DNA of 13,177 bases, taken from the NCBI GenBank assembly GCA_023248915.1, contig JAHFDQ010000107.1, forward strand, positions 1-13,177, read 5' to 3'. This document shows positions 6,865 through 13,177 of this stretch, piece by piece (positions within the stretch are counted from its first letter, which is position 1; the number at the start of each line of letters is the position of its first letter). Position numbers and translations under genes: made by a program. Source of the DNA: Archangiaceae bacterium (GTDB lineage Bacteria > Myxococcota > Myxococcia > Myxococcales > Myxococcaceae). A model generated the notes under the pieces. The model was not told the DNA's origin, ran no database searches, and was given only the letters and a program-made list of their open reading frames with translations.

Positions 6865-8519
6865 GCGTCGGCCTCGAAGCTGATCACCCGCCGGCGCAAG
6901 AGCTCTTTCAGGCCCGCCTGCACCTCGTCGGCCGTGAGCGACAAGCGCGCCGCGAGATCGGCCGGCTTCACGCCCCCCTCGCACACCGCGCGCGCGAGGA
7001 TCAGGTCCCGGTCCGAAGCGATACGCAGGAACAGGCGGTAGAGCTCTTGGTCCACCCTCACCGTGCCTGCCGCGGTGACTTTCGCCGTCGCCACCCGCGC
7101 CTCGAGCTGGTTGAGCAGGTCGGAGGCTGCGCTCACCGCCTTGGCCAGCGGGATGCCCAGCTTCTTGTCGACCGACACCGGGCCCGGGTTGAAGGTGCCG
7201 AGCGCCCCCCGCGACACGAAGAGCGCCGCCAGCGCCGGAACGGCGCTGACCGTCCGCGTGGCGGTGGTGGCGGTGGCCTCGGAAATCTCGCCTTCGCGGA
7301 AGGTCACCAGGTATTGGCCCCACTCGTCGCGCGCCTCGAACGTCCCGGACGCGTGGCTTGCGCCAAGCGCCCGTACCAGCCACTGGGCCCCCACCAACGA
7401 GACGTCGATGATCGCGCGGCGCTGCCCCTGGATCATGCGCTGGGCGTTCTGGCGCGGCGCGACCAAGGCCTGAACGCGGCCTACCACGTGCTCGGACCGC
7501 CCCGTCTTGGCCAGGTAGTCGGAGGCTCCGGCGTGGGCAGCCTTCAACGTCTCGCGGTAATCGTCGTGCGCCGACAGGAAGACGACCGGCACCTCGCGGG
7601 TGCGGTGGTCGGCCTTCACCAGGCGTAAAAGGCCCCAGCCGTCCAGGCGGGGCATGTTGAGGTCGGCGACGATCACGTCGTAGGCGGCGGCGATGGCGCG
7701 GTCGAACCCCACCTGCCCGTCCTCGGCGGTGTCGACGTCGAAGCCTGCGCGCGAAAGCTGAATCTGGAACAGCCTGCAGATGTCGGGTTCGTCGTCCACG
7801 AAGAGGATGCGCGGCTTGGCAGCCACGGCAGGCGCGGCGGTGGGGACGGGCGCCTGGGCCGCGGGCGCTTCGTCGATGTCGACGTCGAAGTCGTCTTCCT
7901 CGGCGGCGGCTTCGAAGCGCCAGACTCCGTCTTCGACCCCCAACATCTCGCCGAGCGCTTCCTGGCCGGTGACCGGGCCGTACTCGGCCGAGACCAGGTT
8001 GCCCTGGTCGAACGCCGCCCGGCCCTCGAAGGGCGTTCCGGGGTTGAGCAGCATCGTCACCGACGTCCGCGCGCGCCGGTAGTGGCCGAGCAGGTAGTGC
8101 GCCAGGCGCTGGCGGGGGTCGGCCCCGGACGGGACCGGGCGCTCGACCAGGTCTTCCATCAGCGCGTGAACCCGGTCGACGGTGTCCGCCCCGAACGGCT
8201 TCACCAGCACGTCGACCGCTCCCGACCGCAGCGCCCGAAGTGTCTCGAGCTCGGACGTCTCGGAGGTCAGGAAGGCCACTGGAATGGTTTGGGTGGTGGG
8301 AAAGGCCTTGAGCGCGCGAATCACCTCGCCGCCCGAGAGCAGCGGCATCAGCCGGTCCATCAAGATGAGGTCCGGCACCAGCTCGGTCGCGTGGGGAACC
8401 ACCCGGGTCGGTTCGGACTCGGCCGACACCTCGAACCCGGCCGCGCCGAGCTGGTCGGCGACGATCTGCAGGAAGAAGTCGTCGTCGTCGACTGCGAGGA
8501 TGCGCTTCGGGGCGGTCAA
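6861..8519 (-). CDS. Response regulator, REC-PATAN-REC-PATAN with helical tail (copy A)
   Basis: This 552-residue protein has two intact receivers. The first (3-125) has D11-D14, phosphoacceptor D55 in ILMDRLMP, T85 and K107. The second (236-357) has D242/D243, D286 in ADLNMPRLDGWG, S316 and K338. Each is followed by a PATAN/DUF4388-like domain (about 130-205 and 360-455). A C-terminal region with KPADLAARLSLTADEVQAGLKELL resembles a winged-helix. The linker before the second receiver is Ala/Pro-rich. It is a paralogue of the downstream gene with the same domain order. The only start near the receiver's N-terminus is TTG at 8519; a Shine-Dalgarno is not clear. The gene lies 76 nt after the CAP-domain gene and may be co-transcribed with it. 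PATAN domains are known as adapters in multi-receiver regulators of cyanobacteria and myxobacteria; which kinases phosphorylate these receivers is unknown. Confidence 0.88.
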   Translation of the reverse strand: MTAPKRILAVDDDDFFLQIVADQLGAAGFEVSAESEPTRVVPHATELVPDLILMDRLMPLLSGGEVIRALKAFPTTQTIPVAFLTSETSELETLRALRSGAVDVLVKPFGADTVDRVHALMEDLVERPVPSGADPRQRLAHYLLGHYRRARTSVTMLLNPGTPFEGRAAFDQGNLVSAEYGPVTGQEALGEMLGVEDGVWRFEAAAEEDDFDVDIDEAPAAQAPVPTAAPAVAAKPRILFVDDEPDICRLFQIQLSRAGFDVDTAEDGQVGFDRAIAAAYDVIVADLNMPRLDGWGLLRLVKADHRTREVPVVFLSAHDDYRETLKAAHAGASDYLAKTGRSEHVVGRVQALVAPRQNAQRMIQGQRRAIIDVSLVGAQWLVRALGASHASGTFEARDEWGQYLVTFREGEISEATATTATRTVSAVPALAALFVSRGALGTFNPGPVSVDKKLGIPLAKAVSAASDLLNQLEARVATAKVTAAGTVRVDQELYRLFLRIASDRDLILARAVCEGGVKPADLAARLSLTADEVQAGLKELLRRRVISFEADA

Positions 8520-8560
8520 GGTCAGGCTCGCAAACCCGGAAGATTACCCAATCGGGCGCG

Positions 8561-8592
8561 GCACCGCTGGACTTGTTTCTCACGGGCGGTGC
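8561..8592. repeat. Inverted repeat between CAP and response regulator genes
   Basis: GCACCGC (8561-8567) and GCGGTGC (8586-8592) are perfect 7-bp arms with an 18-nt loop. It sits in the 76-nt gap between the CAP gene stop and the TTG start of copy A. No T run follows on the minus strand, so it is not a classic terminator; it could be an operator or an mRNA hairpin. Confidence 0.4.
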
Positions 8593-8595
8593 GGG

Positions 8596-10104
8596 TCATC
8601 GCGGCGAGGCGTAGATGACCACCATCCACAGGTGGCCGGGACCGTAGCGGGCCGAGTCGGACCGGCGGCTGGCGACCCCCACCCGGTCGTAGATCGCCTG
8701 GCCGAGGTTCTTCGAGCCCACCACCTGCGCCGGGTCGTCGCCGACGAAGAGGTCGACCGCGGTCGTGGCGACGTCGTCCAGCCGGGCGAACACGCGATCG
8801 GCGGTGGCGAAGCCGGGCAGGCGCGTCTTCGGCTCGTCGATGGAAATCGCCCGGTCCAGGTGTTCGAGGGCGACCGCTTCGAGCGGCCGGCTCCGCGCCA
8901 GCGGGGGCAGCGCGCGCGTGGTGCGCTCGCGCGCGATGGCCCGATAGGCCTGGTCGACAGGGTCGGGCGTCGCGGCCCCGGGCGGCGGGGCGGGCGCGGC
9001 CAGCACCTCGGCGACCAGCGCCTGGGGTCGGCCTTCGACGACCTGGAAAGTCACGCCCAGTCCGATGCGCGAATAGCCGGGCTCGATCAGCGTGGCCCGG
9101 TGGCCCGGGCTGTGCTCGATGCCGAAGTGGGCCGAGAGGGGGCCGGCCGCCAGGCCCAGGTTCTCTCCCGCGCCGAGGTGCCGGTAGCCGGCGCGCGACA
9201 GGCGGGTGGTCAGGTCGGCGCCGTCGGGGGCGACGTGGGCGAAGAAGTTGTCGTGCGCCATCAGGTCGGCGTACCCCTGAGCCACCTGATCGAGCACGGC
9301 GTCTTGAACCACCTCGGGCGCTCCGCTGGCGTCGCGCAGGGCGTTCACGCGGCGCAGGATGGCAGCGCGGGCCGCGTCCGCGTCGGCAGGCTCGTCGGAC
9401 GCGCGAGCTGCGGCCCCGGCGGCGGCGGGCCCCACCTGGACGTAGAAGAGCGCCGCAACCTCGGGGCCGCGCTCGCCCCGGGCGATGACTTCGACGGTGT
9501 GCCGGCCCGGTTCGACGAACCCGAGCCGGCCGCACGCCTTGCCTTCGCCGTTCTTCGGCGCCGGCAGCTTCTGCACCCGGCCGCCCGGGCGGGTCACGAA
9601 GAGCTCGGCCGCGGCCAGCCCCGGCGCCAGCGTGGCGCACAGCGTCTGAGCGCCCCCGGCCTTCGGAAGGTCGCGAGGGAAGGCGTCCAACGTCGCCTTG
9701 CGATTGGTCAGGAGCACTACCAGCGCCGCGGCCTGACCCCGCACCGCCGCGCCGATGCCGGACACGCTCGCAGGTTGGTCGGGGAGATCGGACCGCGCGA
9801 GGAAGGCGTCGAGCGGCTGTTCACGGGGCGAGCCGCGGAGAATCACCGCGCGCGGCGCCGGGTCGGCGCCCCCAGAGTCCGACACGGCCGAGGTGATGGC
9901 GACCAGCTCGGCGGCCTCGGCGGCGCTCGACGCGGCGGCGCGGGCGGCGAGGGTGCGCGCGGCGCGGGTCAGCACGGCGTCGCTTTCCGGGGCGTTCAAC
10001 CCGACGCGCTCGAACTCGAGCGCCAGCCGCCGGGAAGCCTGGGCCTCCATGTCGGCGGGAGCGAGCGCGACCGCGAGGGCGGCGAGCGGCGCGGTGAGCA
10101 TCAT
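8596..10104 (-). CDS. Exported CAP-domain (SCP/PR-1-like) protein
   Basis: This 502-residue protein is probably secreted. A hydrophobic N-terminus (MMLTAPLAALAVALAPADMEA) resembles a signal peptide but has no basic residue before the core, so export is inferred. Residues 22-245 are Ala-rich, with an Ig-like beta segment at about 190-225 (GRHTVEVIARGERGPEVAALFYVQVG). Residues 246-370 form a CAP domain: HDNFFAHVAPDG with His290, GAGENLG with Glu314, and EHSPGHRATLIEPGYSRIGLGV with His335. Residues 375-502 start like another CAP domain and end like one (YDRVGVASRR..GHLWMVVIY), but lack the central His/Glu residues, so this looks like a degenerate second copy. The ATG start overlaps the DciA stop (ATGA), and two adjacent Met codons occur. 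The biochemical role of bacterial CAP proteins is largely unknown. Confidence 0.85.
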   Translation of the reverse strand: MMLTAPLAALAVALAPADMEAQASRRLALEFERVGLNAPESDAVLTRAARTLAARAAASSAAEAAELVAITSAVSDSGGADPAPRAVILRGSPREQPLDAFLARSDLPDQPASVSGIGAAVRGQAAALVVLLTNRKATLDAFPRDLPKAGGAQTLCATLAPGLAAAELFVTRPGGRVQKLPAPKNGEGKACGRLGFVEPGRHTVEVIARGERGPEVAALFYVQVGPAAAGAAARASDEPADADAARAAILRRVNALRDASGAPEVVQDAVLDQVAQGYADLMAHDNFFAHVAPDGADLTTRLSRAGYRHLGAGENLGLAAGPLSAHFGIEHSPGHRATLIEPGYSRIGLGVTFQVVEGRPQALVAEVLAAPAPPPGAATPDPVDQAYRAIARERTTRALPPLARSRPLEAVALEHLDRAISIDEPKTRLPGFATADRVFARLDDVATTAVDLFVGDDPAQVVGSKNLGQAIYDRVGVASRRSDSARYGPGHLWMVVIYASPR

Positions 10105-10397
10105 CCCGAGAGCTGGAAGCGCAGCGAAGTCACTGCGCCCTTGCCCAGCCTCGACTCGAGGCGCTTGCAAAGGTCGGCTTCGCGCGAGCGCAGCTCGGCT
10201 TCCCAGCGCGGGCTGGCCACGCTCACCACCAGCGTGTGCCCTTCGAGCGCGAGCGGAGAGGCGCAGCGGGCGATGGCCGGCCCGACGGCCTCGTCCCAGA
10301 TGGGCTTCAACTGCCGCGCCCGGCCCGTCTCGCGCGCGACGCGCGCAAGCGCCGTGGGCAGCAATTCCTTGAGGGGTGTCAGCTCGCGAGATGCCAC
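10101..10397 (-). CDS. DciA/DUF721-family protein
   Basis: This 98-residue protein matches DUF721. It has an N-terminal helix with PLKELLPTALARVARETG and LKPIWDEAVGPAIARCASPLALEGHTLVVSVASPRWEAELR. The W..aVG..ia..t.p..l..g.L.V.v.s..W..eL pattern is the family signature and fold core. In bacteria without DnaC, DciA helps load the replicative helicase DnaB. This copy is short, essentially the KH-like core plus a few residues, and whether it is the helicase loader of this organism is inference. The start is GTG at 10397, the first of a minus-strand block, divergent from the lipoprotein gene. No clear Shine-Dalgarno is visible. It overlaps the CAP gene by 4 nt. Confidence 0.85.
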   Translation of the reverse strand: MASRELTPLKELLPTALARVARETGRARQLKPIWDEAVGPAIARCASPLALEGHTLVVSVASPRWEAELRSREADLCKRLESRLGKGAVTSLRFQLSG

Positions 10398-10519
10398 GAT
10401 CCGATTCTGACGTGCGCGGGCTCACCCTACCAGCAGGAAGCGGCGCGTTGCCCGAATCGCCCGGACATGGCGCACCGCGGCATGCGCGCGATTCACCCGA
10501 CGCGGTGGGCTCCCGCGGC

Positions 10520-10548
10520 TTGACAAGGTCGGGTGCGGTCCGTTGAAT
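10520..10548 (+). promoter_or_regulatory. Sigma-70-like promoter of the lipoprotein gene
   Basis: TTGACA (10520-10525) and TTGAAT (10543-10548, 4 of 6 matches) are separated by 17 bp, 40 nt before the lipoprotein ATG. It is the best promoter-like pair in the window. Confidence 0.55.
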
Positions 10549-10576
10549 GCCTCGCTCTTTTCACCCCGATTGCGAC

Positions 10577-10582
10577 AGGGAG
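10577..10582 (+). promoter_or_regulatory. Ribosome binding site of the lipoprotein gene
   Basis: AGGGAG lies 6 nt before the ATG at 10589 and fixes the start of the lipoprotein. Confidence 0.75.
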
Positions 10583-10588
10583 TAACTC

Positions 10589-13177
10589 ATGGCCGCAGTG
10601 AACCGTTTCGGAGTCATCGCGGTGCTCGCGGGCCTTGCGTGCCTCTTGACGGCCTGTCCCCCGCCAAAGCCGGTGACGGATGCGGGCACCAACCCGAACG
10701 GCGACTGCACCGACGACACCGACTGCTTGGACCCGGCCCTGTTCTTCTGCGACGGCGAGAAGTGCCAGCCCACCTGCCACAGCAAGGAACAGTGCACCGC
10801 GGCGGGGCGCGGCGCCTACCCGATCGACTACTGCGACGTCGGCCTCGGGTGCCAGTGCGACGAAGGCAAGTGCGTCGGTTCTCTGTGTGCCGCCGACTCG
10901 GACTGCGGCGCGCAGGTTTGCCGCAACGGCACCTGCGTGGACGCTCCGGCCGCGAGCAGCGTCGATTCCTGCCAGGTAACCCCTGACTTCGCCGTCGTCC
11001 GCGGCGGTTCGAAGGTCAAGTTCTGGGTCTCGACCTGGGACGCCGCGAAGAACCCGGTGGTGCTGAAGACGGGCATCACCTGGACGGCGATCGGCGCTGG
11101 CCTGTCGGGGACGGGCACCTCCGCCTCGCAGGAGTTCAGCGTCGCTTCCACTTCGACCGCGGTCGGGCCGGTGGCGGCCGTGCAGGCGGCCATGGGCACC
11201 AAGAGCTGCACCGCGAAGGTGGTGGTGCTGCCCGACAGCGTGCCGGTGAACAACCTCGACGTGCTGGTGACCGACGAGCTCTCGGGCCGGCCCATCGACG
11301 GGGCCTCGGTGATGGCGTCGGGGGCGACCACCGGTACGCTTCTGGGTGCGGTGCAGACCACCGGCGGCGGCGGCGCGAGCGGCTACGCGCGGGTGGCGCT
11401 GCCCGCCGGCACGGCCTCGGTCACCCTGTCCGTCTTCCACGACGCCTACAACTACCTGACCATCGCCAACTATGACGCGTCGAGCACCGGTGCCGACGCG
11501 CGGTTCCTCTCGGTCGTCCTCCGCCGCAATCAGGTAGACCAGTACGGTGGCTACAAGGGCACCTTCACCGGAGTGCCCGACACCGGCAACATTCACGCGG
11601 CCATCGCTGGCATGTCGATCGCCGGGTCGATCACCGACCTCTCGGTGGCGCAACTCCTGGGCCCGAACGTCAAGACGAACATCAAGATCGGCAGCATTGA
11701 TCAGCCCAACGTGCCGCTGCCGGCGGGCACCTACCTCGGCTTCTCGGCCAACAAGATCAAGACCGAGGTCTCGGCCCAGGGGTTGGCCGGCGTGTGCTTC
11801 AAGGTAGACGGGACGCCCGATGAGGCGAAGATCGCCGCCGGCGCTTGCGGCACCCGGTCGGCCTGGGCGCTGGCGGGTGACGTGCCCATCAAGGACCTGC
11901 CCATCGACGCCTTCGCAGGCGGCGACCTCGACTTCGGCAAGGTGCTGGGCCGAATCGTCCCCATCTTCAGCAAGTTCAGCTCGTCGCTCGTCCGGGACGT
12001 GGCCTTCGACTTGAAGCCGACCCCCGGGGCCGATGCGGGACAACCCAACTTCGACGACACGACCGGCTTCGTCACCCGCGACCAGGTCTTCGGCCAGGTG
12101 CCGCTGGCCTTCGACTTCGTGGTGCGCTCGCCCGACCTGCCCAAGTACCGGGACGCCTACACCGACGGGCTGGTGCTGCTCGGCGGGGCGATCGTCCCGG
12201 GCCGCGGCGTCGTGCCGCTGGGCATCGGAGCGGGCGTCAACACCACTCCGCAGGACGCCAAGACCGACACCCAGGGCGAACTGGGTGGGCCGGGGCTGGT
12301 GTCCTTGCGCATGGCGCCGACCCACCACGGCCTCGAGGGCGCCGACTACGGCATCATCGCGCTCGCCCTGTCGCTGAAGAGCATGAACGACGGGCTGGCC
12401 ACCTCGGCGCTGTTCAGCCGGGTTCCGAACAACAAGATCCAGTTCGACCCCAAGGGGCAGAGCGTGGTCGACATCGGGTCGAGCTTCCTGGGCTTCCCGG
12501 CGGGCGCCAAGTACAACTACGCGTCGACCGGACAGGGGGCGCTCGGGGGCCGGAGCTTCAAGTTCGCCGCCGACCCGAAGCTGGCCCCGGGGGGCGCGAC
12601 GGCGGTCCGAGTGGTTTTCACCGACCACTTCGAGCACCGGTGGATGGTGTACCTCGACCCAGCCCAGTGGAGCACCGGCTTCACGCTGCCCGTGCCGCCC
12701 GGCAGCTTCACCGACCGCACCTTCTATCTCGACAACACAGTGGCCGGCGACACCCGGGCGCCGTTGCTGGTGCAGGCGATTCGGCTGAACGACAACCCGG
12801 GGGCCGGCGGCACCGCGCTGACGTTCACCAAGCTGGTCGAGCTCAACGCCACCAACGCCGACCGGATGGTTGATTTCACCACCGCCTTCTCATTCATCGA
12901 GGTGGGCAGGCCGGAAGTGTCGTGGATGACGCCCAAAGACAGCGGCGCCACCGCCGCCAAGAACAGCGCCGTGAAGGTGTCGGTGTCGGGGTTCAAGGTG
13001 GGGGCCACCGAAGACGGGTACGTGAAGGTGACCGTGACCGGCGCGGCGGCGTCGAGCGGGTGCGGGGTCGCGGCGGACGGCAAGGTCGACTCTTCGCAGG
13101 GCAAGGGCGAGATCAGCCTCACCTTGCCGACCGACTGCACCGGCACCGACCTGACGCTCACAGCCACGCTGTACGAC
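10589..13177 (+). CDS. Large Cys-rich outer lipoprotein, 3' end outside window
   Basis: The frame is open from the ATG at 10589 to the window end: 863 codons with no stop. A lipoprotein signal peptide is clear, with Arg6, a hydrophobic core, and lipobox LTAC with Cys23 as lipid anchor, followed by a Pro/Asp-rich tether. Residues 40-118 hold about 14 cysteines in short C-x-D-D-x-D-C, DSDCG and CRNGTCV motifs, like the knotted disulfide repeats common in myxobacterial surface proteins. Cys128 and Cys207 bracket an Ig-like segment. Residues about 220-290 (NNLDVLVTDELSGRPIDGASVMASG...) resemble a carboxypeptidase-regulatory-like beta sandwich. The remainder is beta-rich, with another Ig-like stretch near the end, and I do not recognise its family. 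It probably sits on the outer membrane, facing the periplasm or the surface. Function unknown; adhesion or cell-surface structure is only a guess. Confidence 0.88.
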   Translation, partial: MAAVNRFGVIAVLAGLACLLTACPPPKPVTDAGTNPNGDCTDDTDCLDPALFFCDGEKCQPTCHSKEQCTAAGRGAYPIDYCDVGLGCQCDEGKCVGSLCAADSDCGAQVCRNGTCVDAPAASSVDSCQVTPDFAVVRGGSKVKFWVSTWDAAKNPVVLKTGITWTAIGAGLSGTGTSASQEFSVASTSTAVGPVAAVQAAMGTKSCTAKVVVLPDSVPVNNLDVLVTDELSGRPIDGASVMASGATTGTLLGAVQTTGGGGASGYARVALPAGTASVTLSVFHDAYNYLTIANYDASSTGADARFLSVVLRRNQVDQYGGYKGTFTGVPDTGNIHAAIAGMSIAGSITDLSVAQLLGPNVKTNIKIGSIDQPNVPLPAGTYLGFSANKIKTEVSAQGLAGVCFKVDGTPDEAKIAAGACGTRSAWALAGDVPIKDLPIDAFAGGDLDFGKVLGRIVPIFSKFSSSLVRDVAFDLKPTPGADAGQPNFDDTTGFVTRDQVFGQVPLAFDFVVRSPDLPKYRDAYTDGLVLLGGAIVPGRGVVPLGIGAGVNTTPQDAKTDTQGELGGPGLVSLRMAPTHHGLEGADYGIIALALSLKSMNDGLATSALFSRVPNNKIQFDPKGQSVVDIGSSFLGFPAGAKYNYASTGQGALGGRSFKFAADPKLAPGGATAVRVVFTDHFEHRWMVYLDPAQWSTGFTLPVPPGSFTDRTFYLDNTVAGDTRAPLLVQAIRLNDNPGAGGTALTFTKLVELNATNADRMVDFTTAFSFIEVGRPEVSWMTPKDSGATAAKNSAVKVSVSGFKVGATEDGYVKVTVTGAAASSGCGVAADGKVDSSQGKGEISLTLPTDCTGTDLTLTATLYD

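Larger units (their letters stand above)
10398..10588. other. Divergent intergenic region
   Basis: This 191-nt spacer separates the minus-strand DciA gene from the plus-strand lipoprotein gene. The lipoprotein side holds a promoter and ribosome binding site. I see no clear promoter for the DciA direction and no striking operator-like repeat. Confidence 0.6.

Noticed and set aside
6865..8583. Extension of copy B into a single 1149-residue protein
   Set aside because: The part upstream of 6864 translates to Arg/Gly-rich sequence out of phase with copy A, which carries clear receiver motifs. GTG at 6864 starts a receiver-like domain.
10543..10986. Plus-strand open frame starting at 10543
   Set aside because: It is out of phase with the lipoprotein, which has the ribosome binding site, and translates to Arg-rich sequence.
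10493..12637. 714-residue minus-strand open frame opposite the lipoprotein
   Set aside because: The plus strand has a lipobox, a ribosome binding site, a promoter and ordered Cys motifs. The minus frame is His/Arg/Gly-rich with no motif.
1..13177. Mobile element, CRISPR array or defence system
   Set aside because: No transposase, integrase, direct-repeat array or nuclease motif was seen, and base composition looks even throughout.

Overview
The window is very GC-rich and its codon use is typical of a high-GC deltaproteobacterial-type genome. The FHA-linked enhancer-binding-protein-like regulator, the multi-receiver PATAN (DUF4388) response regulators, the CAP-domain exported protein and the large Cys-rich lipoprotein together suggest Myxococcota. 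This assignment is inferred from gene content; no rRNA or tRNA is present to confirm it.

Left part (about 189-4694, plus strand): four genes in close order. These are a deoxynucleoside kinase, a protein with DUF4026/DUF2314 features, an FHA-GAF-AAA+-Fis regulator, and a pseudouridine-5'-phosphate glycosidase (PsuG). Two junctions (kinase/DUF4026 and regulator/psuG) are 4-nt GTGA start/stop overlaps, and a 41-nt gap separates the pairs. Two of the four products act on nucleosides or nucleotides. The regulator has lost the sigma-54 contact loop and the Walker B acidic residues, so it is probably not a classical sigma-54 activator.

Middle (4695-5137): a 209-nt spacer with a candidate terminator and promoter, then a 77-residue five-cysteine protein. 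Its stop codon overlaps that of the convergent gene at a palindromic CTAG.

Minus-strand block (5134-10397): read right to left, a DciA/DUF721 protein, a CAP-domain exported protein (ATGA overlap), then two tandem paralogous response regulators with REC-PATAN-REC-PATAN-helical tail layout (GTGA overlap). The downstream copy has a degenerate first receiver.

Right part (10398-13177): a 191-nt divergent spacer carries a good sigma-70-like promoter. It is followed by a large Cys-rich lipoprotein gene that runs off the window without a stop (863 codons visible). No stretch longer than 300 bases lacks a gene. I saw no tRNA, rRNA, CRISPR array, insertion sequence or integrase. The window is mostly recognisable families, and its novelty lies in degenerate signalling domains and unusual gene pairings.
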